Part shown: positions 23,023 to 35,087 of the stretch, in pieces
How the letters are laid out: each line of letters starts with the position of its first letter
Numbering within the stretch: position 1 is the first letter of the stretch
From: Erythroxylum novogranatense
Lineage: Eukaryota; Streptophyta; Magnoliopsida; Malpighiales; Erythroxylaceae
Direction: 5' to 3'
DNA: 64,000 nt
NCBI GenBank assembly: GCA_029891385.1
Contig: CM057228.1
Span: 135,559,475-135,623,474, forward strand
The notes under the pieces: generated by a model
The model's database searches: none
The model's input: the letters and a program-made list of their open reading frames with translations, nothing else
Told to the model about the DNA's origin: nothing
Translations under genes and position numbers: made by a program

Positions 23023-26000
23023 TTTCTTTCTATAATGATTTAAAATACGATGAATTGAGCTTGAAAAAACTAAATTTGTAAACATTAATTGAATCAAATT
23101 CGTCATTTAAATTTGATCGGTCTTTAAATTAAGTTCGACTTTAAAGAATCAAATTGAATTTTATCCTGAAACCTCGAAACGTTTAACTTCTCACAACCTG
23201 ATGTAGATCAAACTAACCCATTGCCATTTGCCTTTTAAATCTAACCCATTCCCATTATTGATCTGAATCTTTAACCAACATGAATAAACTATATTTTAGG
23301 AATAATTAATAATCTGGAATCTTATTGAATAGCTCCACTCCCAAGCTGGAAAAGCATTCATTTGAAAGTTTAATATGGGAGATTCCATTCGAGTGGTGAA
23401 GTGAACGAATATGATTCTCTTCTCTAGAAAGAGTTTCACCAATCACGTGTATGGATTCAATCAACCACCTATGGACTATGCACGAACTTCATACTCATGT
23501 CTTTATACGTTCTTCAACTTTTTTTATCCGTTAACTTTTAAAACTCTCTTAAATAACTTTCGAGTTTACACATAAATAACTTTTAAAGAATTACTATATA
23601 TTAAACGTTTAAGCTAAATATAAGATATAAGAATCACAGAAAAAAAAAAAAAAGTTCAAAAGATCTATGAAAAAAAGCACCTCTTTACGTAAGATCTTTT
23701 ACTTGTATCTTAGTGCGTCAAATTTTTTATTGAGATTTATATTGTCAGTAAATTCCAGCATAATCGTATCATTTTAATCACCAATCTCTAATTATTCTTA
23801 TAATACCATAAAAGCTGAGGATTCTGAAAAGTTTTCAGCTAATTTGATGATCTTTTCTTGACAAACTGGCTTACCCTGTATTTGATTTGAAAAGCCCAAC
23901 TCAGTTACATTTGGTCTACACTAAGAAGAATCCTTATTCATCTTTTCTAGGGAATGAAGGCTTATCTAAAGTTAATAAATAAAAATTATTTTTATTCAAA
24001 CTCATATTTAATAATTTGAAGTTATTTGAAAATTATTTACAAAATTATTATTTTATTGAATAACTAAAAGAAAAATAATTGATATTAATTATTATCTTAT
24101 TAATTAAAAATTGATCAAGTTACTTAGTTGTATAAGCATTACCCTAAAAATTAATTGTCAACTAATTATCTACGTAGATTAAAACACTCTACTTACAACC
24201 TCTTCCGCATTTCAGTCCGTGTGATGATTAATCGACAATTAAATTTTCTATGAACGCCTATTATCATAAATTAAAAATTCATGCTAGTCAAATCCGTAAA
24301 ATACTAAAAGAACTAACATTTTGAATTGATTTATTAAAAAAATTGTCTCAGATTAAGATCAAGCTTGGGCTATACAGGTCGAGTTTGGGCTGCTGTGACT
24401 TATAAAAATAAAATAAAAACAATTTCAGAATCTTAGGTTTGATTTATAAAATAATTGTCTCAGATTAAGATCAAGCTTTTTTACTTTTTAACTTTAAAAT
24501 AAAACATTAAGTTAGGTCAAACTTAATTATAATACGTTAATTTTGAATTTAATAGGATCAAGTTTATTTTTTATAATTACTTAAACTTAATTTTTAATGA
24601 AATTTAAATATAATTATAATTAAATTTAAATATTTGAAATTTAATTTGAAGAAACCTATTTTAGATTAAACTAATTTTCATAGATTCTAAATCTCACATT
24701 AGTTCAGACTAAACTACCTTTGATTACTGTGCACAATTTGAACTGCATATCTAAAGTCTTAACACAACTTGCCAAACTTCGAAAACATAATTAAACACCA
24801 AATAAAGAAAAATGATAAAAGCAAGAGGACAATATCAATTAAAAATAATTAATACGGTCCAAATTGGTTAAGTCTTTGTCGTCTTCGTTGGAGTGTCTGC
24901 ATCTCCGTAGGTATTTTATTTTGTAAAACTCCTAAAGCAACCATTCCTTCTATATAAATAAGTATTTTTTGATAATTTTTAAATGTACCCTTTATTTTTA
25001 ATTTTTAATACAAATTTTAGAAAAGTAAAATAATATGTTTGTTATGCACATTCAACACGTGAAAATGAATATTAAATATGAAATTTATAAAATAATTTCA
25101 GACAAATTAAGTGACATAGTATTGTAAATTTAGTTACCGATGACACCTCTACGTATTTTCTGATAATTGTCTATTGTTTCGATAAAATAAATTTTATTTA
25201 CTTAAAAATCTTAACTAAAATACAAAATGTATTTAAAATTTAATTTATCATAAAAAGTAATTAAATTAATTATTTCTATACAAACTAACTAAAAGCTTCA
25301 TATTACTTGATCGTCAAGTTCTTCATTTTCTTTAATATTCTAGAGAACTAAAGCGTTGATTAAAATATGAATTTTGATTTGATTTTTTTTTCAATTTCAT
25401 TATCCACTAAACACTTATTAGTTATTTACTTCACCTTTTTTAATAAATCCAAAGCCTAACGAGACGTGGAGTTAATTCAATTCAAACATCTTATCCATAC
25501 GCTCCTCGCCGGCGCGTGACCAACAGAACCCTGTTAACTGCCTGCCATGTTGTTCTTGATGATTATCTCTTTTTTTTTTATCTTTATTTTTCTATTCCTT
25601 TGTTATTTCCTTATTTATATTTAACCTGTATTAAATTAGAGATAATTTTATTTTAACCTTTTCAGCTAAAATATTTAAAGACTTTGTTTTCAATTGAATT
25701 TTCTATTGTAACTTCTAATTATAACTATAATTTTAATCCAATTTCGATTCTTATTTATACGAATCGTTTGGAAATAGTCTCTTTATTAGTTAGAGATAAG
25801 ATTGTGTATTATTAGACTTCTCTAAATTTTGCACATCAACAGGATTCATACTAAATGTTGTTGATATTATTATTGATTTATAAAAAGTTCAAACTAAATA
25901 TTTTGAATTAGTTTCTTCAACATTATTATAAGTAGACTTAAGTCACTTCTTTAAATTATAAACATATTTATACTCATCTTGCAATATACCAAAACTGAGA

Positions 26001-26971
26001 TACATACACATCAAACACTTTTTTTAAAATAGAAGAATCTGCAGTTGTTATCATTTGGATACATATTGGATAAATCTTCGAATTAACGCAATAGAATACA
26101 AATTACGCCAATTGAATACTCCATATTAGGCAAACCCCGTATAACAGACTTGATCAAGAGAACATAATAGGGGATTTGAATACATGAGCTTTTGGCTCCA
26201 TATTTTTCACTCTACCAATTCGACCACCATAGAGAAGCTTCAAGTACTATTCAAAGATTTAATATTACTAACTATAATAAAAAACATTTTAAAGTAATCA
26301 CTGTATTTATTTTAATTATTCACGTTCCTAACAATAGAATAAAAAATACTTTAGGTAAATTCAAGAGACGTCGTCATTTTTAATAATTGAATAATTAATT
26401 AATTAAAATAGTTTTTATTTTAACTCCTTAAATTAAAAAATTCTTAATTCCTTATCAACTTAGATTTTAGTTTTCTAATACGATAAAATTTATAATTGTT
26501 ATCCTTAAAAACTTATTAAGTATAAATTTAAACAAGATTTAAATAAATTAAATATATAAAATAAGTGATAAATTAATAAATTAATATTAACTAAAACCTA
26601 TGAAAGTCCACGCAATTGGTCCACCCCATGAGACGACTTTTCTTTTTTTAACAAAAAAACCGAAATTTCCTTTTATTTTAACATATTGAACAGATGTGCT
26701 AAACGTTAGTTTGGCCATTTGGAGTTCAAACCTACTGAACAGTTTTCCAGCCCACGCTCCCTTTCCACGCGCTTGATGAAATTCTCCACATTCACGAAAC
26801 AAATACGTGCCACGAGATACACGCGCTCTATCCTCTCTTCTCTTGTCTTGGCTTTAGTATTCACTATTCAGCGGAGATTATCCTATGTGAGTCAGTCTAT
26901 TTGTTGATCACGTGCCGCATTCGATATATAATTTAATTACTCTACAATTTTTTGCTTAAGATTTATGTTAT
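23023..26971. other. Gene-poor AT-rich intergenic DNA
   Basis: No gene was recognised on either strand. The 26-bp block beginning AATTGTCTCAGATTAAGATC is duplicated near 24340 and 24452. A short GC-rich patch lies near 25500-25550. Frames of 62-71 codons around 26587-26907 have no recognisable domain. A weak SINE-like copy is at 25768-25835. Confidence 0.55.
25768..25835 (+). repeat. SINE-like repeat, copy 2 (short, degraded)
   Basis: It contains the core 'gaaatagtctctttattagttagagataagattgtgtattattagacttctctaaa', matching the middle of copies 1, 4 and 5. The GAT tail is not clear in this copy. Confidence 0.4.
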
Positions 26972-27093
26972 GGTCGTCGTCGTTACCATCGTTATCATCA
27001 CATTTAGTCTAAAATTTTACAATAAAGTAAGATTTAGAAAGATCTAATAATACGCAATTTTACCCTATATAATAAAAAGGATATTTCCTATAG
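26972..27093 (-). repeat. SINE-like repeat, copy 3 (minus strand)
   Basis: On the minus strand it reads 'ggaaatatcctttttattatatagggtaaaattgcgtattattagat...aaattttagactaaatgtgatgat' followed by GAC/GAT repeats. It shares block order with the plus-strand copies, so the family is found in both orientations. Confidence 0.55.
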
Positions 27094-27607
27094 ACTCACA
27101 TACAAACACGACAAGAAAATAATGATGCAAGTTAACAAAAGAAATAAGTAAAAAATGACATACAGAATATTGAAGTAAAATACATAAATAAATAATGAAT
27201 AAAATAAAATATAATTCGACTTTTAAAATAAAATATATTTAAAACTAAAATATAACTAATTATACCATCTATTTATTTGTAGAAAAGAATCAATATTAAA
27301 AGGTAAGAGAGTAAAAAGTATCCAATAACTGTAAAAAGAGATCAACTTAAGCAAATCCTAAAAGCATGAAATACTAAACCAAACACAGAAGAAAACCTAA
27401 CAAAACTTAAAAGACACCAAAATAAAAGAGATTAATTAATTAAAAACATACCAAAAAAAAAGGAGATTGTGAAGAAAGAAGAGAGAGTAAAAGTGTCAAG
27501 AAAGAAAGAGGAGAGCAATATTTACATACCTCTTAATCAATCTTAGAAAAAGAATAGCCTATTTACATATTTTGTCGGAGAAGAAGACATAACCTTTACG
27601 AGAGAAA
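27094..27607. other. AT- and purine-rich intergenic DNA
   Basis: A-rich and purine-rich sequence without coding potential, including a GAAGAAAGAAGAGAGAG stretch near 27470-27515. Confidence 0.5.
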
Positions 27608-27889
27608 GGGGTGAGAGGATTAGCTGAGATTTAGTGTTCCTTTAATCCTATTACTCCAAAATTTTCTCTTGAGACTCGATTTGCTTACCAAAATATTTGC
27701 TCACCAAAGCCTATCACAGAGATTAAAAAAAAACACACACACACACGTTAGGGGTGAGAGGATTAGCTGAGATTTAGTGTTCCTTTAATCCTATTACTCC
27801 AAAATTTTCTCTTGAGACTCGATTTGCTTACCAAAATATTTGCTCACCAAAGCCTATCACAGAGATTAAAAAACACACACACACACGTT
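27608..27889. repeat. Tandem duplication, two units of about 140 bp
   Basis: The unit begins GGGGTGAGAGGATTAGC and ends in an (AC)n tract plus CGTT. The first copy is 27608-27750, the second 27751-27889. They are nearly identical; the A run before the (AC)n differs in length. No gene function is evident. Confidence 0.9.
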
Positions 27890-28990
27890 GCTCCATAAAG
27901 CACTTTCTTCAAACGTCGATCGGCCTTAAAAAGGATCATATATATATCTAAAATGTTCAAGTGTACTGGAGAATCTGTTGATTAGAAAATATGTCAGTCA
28001 CACGGAGATATATATATAAAATGTTCAAGTGTAGCAATTCAAACTTTTGGTTTCTTTTTTTAAATTTAGGATTTAAGTTTTAAAAAATTTAATTGAATAA
28101 TTAATATTTTAAAATTTTAATAATTTACATCAGAATGTTAGTTTTTATTAACGTGACTAATATATAATTATTTGCATGATATTTAGTGAACACGTCATAT
28201 CATTGAAATTAACTTTTGAACTAAAATGATAAAATTTTAAAAGATTAGTCACTTAATTGAATAATTTAAAATCTGATTACTAACTTGAAAATTTTTTAAA
28301 AGTTAACTTTTAATATATTAAAAGAAAAAATAGGTCAGTTTATATTTCTGAAATACAAACTTTTAAAATTGATACCCAAATAGAAAAAAAAAGGGCCTGT
28401 ACTTCGGCTAATATACTTGAAATTTAAGCTACAGTCAATCTTTATGAAACATTTCTAGAGGCACGAGTCATTGAGAAAAAAGTCATTATCAATTCATGTG
28501 GTCTAACAATCCTACGTACTTTAGATTTCTACATTAGCACGTACCTTAGGTTTATGCTATCTCCATGCTTTTGGAGTAAGGCTTGTAAGGATGGTTGTGT
28601 TATTTTTAGTTTTTAACACCTAAATTTTGTTTTATTACGAAATTTCAGATTGAATGTGACGATAAAAATTTATAAATATTTTAATAAAAAAATTAGTATT
28701 TAGTATTTACTCTTTAACTTGTTATTCTTATAAACCGCTATTTGACCTTTGTCATTGTATAATCACACGCAAGAGGAATCTTACATATAACATGCCAGGT
28801 GGAAGGTAACATAAACAACCTAACACACGCGCCAAGCCTTCGCGCGTTCGTTACCGTTTTGGTCCTTTAAGAAAGAGACGAGACCAGACCCCCAGTGAGA
28901 CACCCCCCTCTCTCTCTATCTCGACTTTTCTCACTCTAAATCAGAAAAAAAAAAAAAAGATTTTAGAATTAATTAATTAATTAATAATAA
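27890..28990. other. Intergenic DNA upstream of the SANT gene
   Basis: AT-rich, non-coding, with a decayed dispersed-repeat stretch at about 28040-28330. A GC-rich block (GCGCGCC-like, about 28826-28850) and a CT-rich run (CCCCCTCTCTCTCTATC, about 28903-28920) precede the promoter and may belong to it. Confidence 0.5.
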
Positions 28991-29016
28991 TATTATTAGT
29001 ATACATTTTTTTCTCA

Positions 29017-29024
29017 TATAAAAG
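29017..29024 (+). promoter_or_regulatory. TATA box of the SANT-domain gene
   Basis: TATAAAAG lies about 160 bp upstream of the 5'UTR splice donor (29180) and directly before GC-rich leader sequence. Position and sequence fit a plant core promoter. Confidence 0.6.
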
Positions 29025-29179
29025 GCACGGCTTGGAGCGAGTAGCGAGAAGGAAGAAAGAAAGAAACGACTTTGTTCTTTGGCTCCACAGTGCCATTAAC
29101 TCTCTCTGTCTCCTCTCTTTCAGAAATCTTCACAAAAAATCAAGTCTTTTTGGACATTAAAGCTCGTTCTTTTACACAG

Positions 29180-30520
29180 GTACGTTATCACCTGTGCTTC
29201 TTCTTCTTCTTCTTCTTCTTTAACTTTGCGAAGATTGTGTTATGTATGTATTATATGTGTTTGTGGTCGTTGTGTGTGTGTGTGTCACGTTTTTGCTTGT
29301 TGTTTAGTTCATACCGAGTGAATCGGTGCGTAAACACGGACACCCATTTCCTCAAGTTAGCTCTTTTTTCAGTTGGGTTCAGTTTTTACGGCTTTCTCTT
29401 TCTTTTTTATGAGTGGAGGAGGTGGGCGAGTTTTGTATAGTAAAAATTTGAGCTTCTTGGTTTTCTTTTGCTTCTTTGTTTGTTTGTTTCAATCAGCTCA
29501 CACTTTCTGTGTTCTGCCTTTCTCTTTGCTTGTTTGTTCTATATTAGCAATTTAATGCTGGTTTTCTCCTGTGGGTTATCGGTTTCTTCCCAGTCTATAA
29601 AACAGCTGAATTCTTTGGGATCGTTTCGTAATTCTAATCATAGCTTCGTGGTTCTCTTTTTCCTTCTAATGAATTCTTGGATTATGTGAGGCGATGCCAA
29701 AGCTTTGGAATGTTGGTCGTTATGTTTGATATGTTTGAAGTTGGTTCTTTCTGGAGATCAATGTGGCTAAAGGGTCATTGTGTTTCTGTGGAAAGCTCAA
29801 GCTTTTGTTTTTGTTCTTAGAATGGTGTATAGTTAGTTGCCTTGTTGCTTCTTCGGGTTTGAAAATGGATCTGGGAATGTTGGCTTCTTGGTTATTTGAT
29901 CTTTGATAGCTACCTGCAACTCTCCTTCTTTGCGTTTTTGTGGGGTTGGTAATATTCTACAATTTGTTTTTCTTCATATGTTTTATTTGCGTTTATGTCT
30001 CTGATTATTCCAGATTTTTTCAGGACATGCGATAACTGAGAAGGAGTTATTGATCAGTAATTATCTTTTCATTAAGTTTAAATTTTCACATTATTTATAA
30101 AATAAGATTTTTTTTTTTTTTTCATTTTCACCTTAGTTTCATCTGGATTTTGAGCACTTAATTATAGCATATATAAAGTATTTCGATATCCTGTGGAGGT
30201 TTTGATACGGGATAGGATAAAGTTGGAATTTTTTAATAAAATAATTATTCAAAATGAATATTTTCAAATTATCAAAATTTTAATTTAACAAAACATATTT
30301 TATTGTTTTAAAATAAAATTTGGACGTAAAAAAGTTACTTATTATACTAGGAGTAACTCACTATAGTCATCCAATGCAAATACTTGAAGAATTTTTTCTT
30401 TCTCCTTTCCAAAATGTTGGTGTAGTTTTTGCTTATTCTCTTTGGGAAATGGGGAAGAGAAAAGAGAGATTTTGTTATTTGCTGAACAACCATGTTTGGT
30501 TTGTGTATTTTCCTTGACAG
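29180..30520 (+). other. 5'UTR intron of the SANT-domain gene
   Basis: The donor CAG|GTACGT at 29179/29180 and the acceptor TTGACAG at 30520 bracket 1341 bp, and the start codon follows the acceptor immediately. (CTT)8 lies just inside the donor. The intron is T-rich and has many stops; the frames at 29072-29689 inside it are chance openings. Leader introns of this size are common in plant regulatory genes and often raise expression. Confidence 0.7.
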
Positions 30521-33447
30521 ATGGATCTTGTGGATATAAATCATAGTGAAAGCTTCACTGATGATGACTCTGGTGATCAACCATCGTCTGAAGGAGCTCC
30601 TGGTGTATCTGATGCTTCTCATGATCCTGAGCTGCTTCCTCGGATTGGAGAGCAGTATCAGGTTGAAATTCCCCCGCTGCTGACAAAATCTGCATACATA
30701 CTACTAACAGAGAATCCAAATGATGCAATGTTTTCTAATCCTAAGTGTGAATTTTTAGTTGGATTACCTTTATCATTAATGTGGATTAGCTATGAAGTTG
30801 ACATTGTAAAAGATGGACAAAAATTTCCTGTTCTTTTGACCAATGTGTCTGTTCAAAACAAGTTCATACAACCCGAAAGCAGCAGAGAGACAAAGACATT
30901 TGCTGATGGTGCACTAAGACTTAAGGGTGAGCTGATAGATGAGGCACTAGATGGTGTAGTGAAAGTAGACCCTTCTGGAGTCCTGCATTTACAACAAGGA
31001 TTCAAAGCTGAAATGCTTCCAGAGTGTGAAGGCAAAAGTTTCTACATGGTTCCTGGTTCCTTTGGTGACACATGGACTGATACGGAGGAGGCTGGTTTTC
31101 TCCTTGGATTGTACATTTTTGGGAAGAATCTTGTTCAAGTGAAAAAATTTCTTGAGACAAAATCTATGGGTGGCTTACTTTCATTTTATTATGGGAAGTT
31201 TTATGGGTCGGACAGATATAATAGATGGTCTGAGTGCCGAAAGATGAGAAACAGAAGATGTATATACGGACAACGAATATTTACAGGGTTGAGACAACAG
31301 GAACTCTTATCCCGTTTGCTTCAGAATTTGTCAGAGGAATACAAAACGACTTTGCTGGAGGTATTCTCTGACACTTTACTGAATGTTGCTCATTTTGTGA
31401 CTTGTAACATATGTAAAGTGATGTGGGGAAATGGTTACATTTGGAGAACACTTTACATGCATAAAGTCGAAAGGCATAGACCAATAAATCACAAACTCAC
31501 AAATCATAAGCTTACATCAGATCACCTAACTAGTAAATTGCTTTATAGCAAAGGTGTCTTGCCAATTGTCTTCAAACTTTTTCTGGAACACTTGCCAAAA
31601 GTTTCTTTAGTTTCTTTTAAACCTCAAATTGTTTCTCTATTTGACTCTCCTCAAGAAGCTATATCTCAGGCCTTGACTAAGTTACGTTGACATCTTATTT
31701 ACTGTTAATTTTATTTTCTTGTTTAGCTCGTTCATTCATTTGGAGAAGGAAGAGTGCAATTTGAAGAGTATGTGTTTGCTGTGAAAGCTAAAGTTGGTCT
31801 GCGTGCCCTTATAGAGGCAGTGGCAATTGGTAAAGGGAAGAAGGACCTTACTAGCATTGCCATGGAACCTATCAAGTCTAATCAAGTTTCTGGGGGCCGC
31901 CCAGAAATACCAATTGGCAAGGCATGCTCCAAGCTTACACCTTTGGAAATTACGGATTTCTTAACTGGAGGCTATCGTTTGAGTAAAGCTCGATCAAATG
32001 ATCTCTTTTGGGAAGCTGTTTGGCCTCGTTTACTTGCAAGAGGGTGGCATTCTGAGCAGCCTAATGATCATGGGTTTGCTGGTGTTTCCAGAAATTGTCT
32101 GGTATTTCTAATCCCTGGTATCAAGAAGTTTTCAAGGAGGAAACTTGTGAAAGGAACTCACTTCTTTGATTCCGTTAGTGACGTGTTAAACAAAGTTGCT
32201 GCAGATCCAGCACTTCTTGACCTTGATGAAGTGGAGGGTTATAGTAACAAAGAAGAGAAAGGCTGCAGCAGTGAAACAAATATTGATCAAGGAGATGTTC
32301 CTCATCAACAACGCCATTGTTATCTGAAGCCTCGAACCCCAAGCCAAAACAAAGATGCTATGAAGTTCACCATTGTTGATACAAGTCTGGCCATGGGGAA
32401 ATAACAAAGGTGAGAGAATTGAGAAGATTTCCAGATGAAATTCTGAACATCTCAACCTCAAGTACTGATTCTGAAGAAAGTGGGGGAGATTCCTCCAAGG
32501 GACGGGTATCAGACGAATCTGATCCTCCATCTTTTGATAGTAATAAGTCCAAACTGTCCAGGTTTATGAAGATTAATGTGGATAAGACAGATAAACAAGA
32601 TTTGAAACGTAATGCTTCAGAAAAGAGTGTCGTTGTTGCTTTACGAGCTCCTAATGAACAGAAATGTGACAAATGGAATCGTAAGGAGCAAGTCAATGCT
32701 ACCAAGCGCCACGTGACACGCAGAATCAAACATGGTGATGGATTGCAAATAGCCCCTGGTACAAACCCTCGAAAGAGGTTAACTGCTTATAAGAAATCAG
32801 AGACAAAGTCTAGCACAATCGACACCGTTGTTAGTTCCAAGTCAAAGCAAGACGAGGCTGGATGCTCCATAGGCAGGCATGATGTTAAAGAAATCAGCAC
32901 TTTACATGAGAATCTGTCTCAGGAGAAGTTATCAACCAATAGACACTCATCTACCGGCAGTCCAAACATTGGTGATGAATGCTCTTCCAATTGTAACACT
33001 TCTGGTGTTGAAATTGCTCAGGAGAAACCTCAAAACCGGGTATTAATTGACCTGAATGTACCTATTGTGCAAGATACAGAAACTGAACCTTTGACAATGG
33101 AAATGGCTAAAAATTTGACTGATCAAATAGGCGAGCAGAGGCAGACAGATGATGTTAATGCCGTTGAAACTTCGAAATTTGTAATTGCTGATCAGCAACA
33201 TAACATGAACTCACGCAGACAAAGCATCAGAAATAGGCCACCTACTGCTAAAGCATTGGAAGCTGTTGCTTGTGGGTTTTTAGGTGTGAAACAGAAGCGG
33301 AGAAGCAGGGATGAATTCCCTCTCGACAGCTCAATATCAAGACCTTCAAAGCGTGTCCGTAGCAGGGCGAGGATCACTGAAAAGTCTAGCTCTGGTGTTG
33401 AAGATCTGAAAGAAGGTGGCAGAGAAAATGGAGCATGGAAAGGATAA
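30521..33447 (+). CDS. SANT/Myb-like domain protein with C-terminal DLNVP (EAR-like) motif; apparent frameshift
   Basis: The coding segments are 30521-31360 (280 codons), then an intron 31361-31726 (GTATTC...TTTAG), then 31727-33447. The N-terminal region is acidic. A SANT-like block at about residues 175-230 reads SFGDTWTDTEEAGFLLGLY and FYGSDRYNRWSECRKM. A conserved central region (ITDFLTGGYRLSKARSND, about 31950) and an Arg/Lys- and Ser-rich tail follow. LIDLNVP at about 33043-33063 is an EAR-like repression motif. The architecture matches plant SANT proteins of about 850-900 residues, likely nuclear. The frame closes with TAA at 32402-32404, while homologous-looking sequence (VRELRRFPDE) resumes in another frame at 32410. 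One missing base near 32386-32390 would explain this. It may be a sequence error, a real lesion or unusual splicing. Confidence 0.8.
33049..33063 (+). other. EAR-like motif (DLNVP) codons in the SANT protein
   Basis: GAC CTG AAT GTA CCT encodes DLNVP. DLNxP motifs recruit TOPLESS-type co-repressors in plant transcriptional repressors. Its presence here suggests repression, by inference from the motif alone. Confidence 0.6.
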
Positions 33448-34987
33448 TCAGGATATAGTGAGCAAATGTGAGCTTTCACTCGCAGAGAAACAAGGTCCAG
33501 TCAAGCTCCAAAAATGGTGGGATGATGAATTCTCAACCTGCAGTTCAACAATCTGACTTCTGCCTCAAGAAGTAAGGAGGAAAAACCATTTCTTAGCTGC
33601 AGCAGGATCCAAAGAGTATAGCAGTTCTTATCTCTTTCTGCAAAAAACTGCTGGGACTGGAGACCTCAAAGCGACATCAATGGCTGGAGTGAAACAAGAA
33701 AAGGAAGTTCTTTTGCAATTTGGAACTTTCCCTTTCAGCAAGCAATACCTGGAAAATCTCTCCTTTCACCATTTGGTGGCTGTTCATACATCTTTACTAT
33801 AATATCTTTGTTTCTTGTAAACTATGAGGTGACCAACTAGGATACTCAAAAAGAGCAGTAAGTTTGTAAGGTGTCAATACCAGCTTATGCCTCAATTCCA
33901 GCTGAAATTGGTTGCGAGCACAATCAAATATATATGAGTTTTTTCATAGCTTTCATGCAATGTTTTTCCTACAACTCATTTTTGTTTCTTTTAAATTCTT
34001 CCTTAAAATTTGACTTATCTTGATCTAAATTCTTCATGTATGACCTTATGAATTTTATTGTAATTCTTTTACTTAAATATTCTGTGTGCCAGTTTTTACT
34101 TATTTATTTTATTAATCTATATCACTATTTTTCGGTCACATCTGCATGTAGATCTACCAGAAATAACCTCTTTATTATGTAAGGGTAAGATTGTGTACTA
34201 TCAAACCTCTCCAGATCTCGTTTCATCGTTAAATTTTAGATTGGGTGTGATGATGATGATGATCAAGTATATTTTGATCTCTTAGTTTTATTTTTCTCAA
34301 GTAATTTTGACATTTTATAATGATATCGATTAAATTCAATTCGCCATAATTTGGTTTTTTATATAATGATGATTTTAAGTTTAATTAATAATTGTATACA
34401 TATTTTAGGTTAATTTGATGATAAACAAAATTTAGGCATAAGTTGCATTTAATATTAAAATTTAGGAATAAATTTAAAATGTTTTAGAATTAGAAGTTGA
34501 ATAAAATATTTATTTAAATTCTCTTATTTAAATATCTATTATTCAACTCTATCACTTAATATTATTTTTAAGGTGAATGAAACATGATAAATTTTCGTGA
34601 GAACTATTTCATATGCTCTTTTTAATTTATTTTTTGAAAAATTTAATACATTAAGATCAGTATTATTATTAGTTTGTTAAAGATAAATTATTTTTATTAT
34701 TTATTTTAAATTGAAGAATTCTTAAAACTTTAAATTATATACTAATTTTTTATATTATATAAGTAAATGATGTAGTGTTTATTTATACAAAATATTGGAA
34801 AAATTAAAAATTTAACATGATAAAATAAGTTTTAATATTTATTTTGAAAACATTACTTAGTTTTTTACAATATAAAAGTGAAAGATGTGGTTTTTATTTA
34901 GATAAAATCTTAAATAAAATATATAATTTAATAGAACTAAAATGGAATATTATAAAGCTTCAATAGTCTTACGTGGATTGTGGAGAA
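33448..34987. other. 3'UTR of the SANT gene and intergenic DNA
   Basis: 33448 to about 33950 is probably 3' untranslated. The rest is AT-rich and non-coding, apart from a SINE-like copy at 34150-34263. Confidence 0.5.
34150..34263 (+). repeat. SINE-like repeat, copy 4 (best preserved)
   Basis: It reads 'gatctaccagaaataacctctttattatgtaagggtaagattgtgtactatcaaacctctccagatctcg...' and ends TTGGGTGTGATGATGATGATGAT. The ordered blocks and GAT tail define the family seen in the other four copies. Confidence 0.65.
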
Positions 34988-34993
34988 TGCTGC

Positions 34994-34999
34994 CACGTG
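34994..34999 (+). promoter_or_regulatory. G-box upstream of the NDUFAF4-like gene
   Basis: GCCACGTGTGTC contains the CACGTG G-box about 90 bp before the start codon at 35088. bHLH and bZIP factors bind such sites; whether they act here is inference. Confidence 0.45.
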
Positions 35000-35087
35000 T
35001 GTCAACCATTTCCCGACAAAAAAGCTCTGCTTCGGTTCTTCTCTTTCTCGAAACACACTAGTTCGTGTTCTTCTAAGAATAGAGGTT

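Noticed and set aside
29072..29689. Overlapping frames after the SANT gene promoter
   Set aside because: They span the 5'UTR and leader intron, are Phe/Cys-rich because of T-rich DNA, and cross a strong splice donor.
31361..31690. Open reading through intron 1 of the SANT coding region
   Set aside because: The frame stays open by chance; GTATTC donor and TTTAG acceptor join conserved flanks in phase and the intronic sequence resembles no domain.
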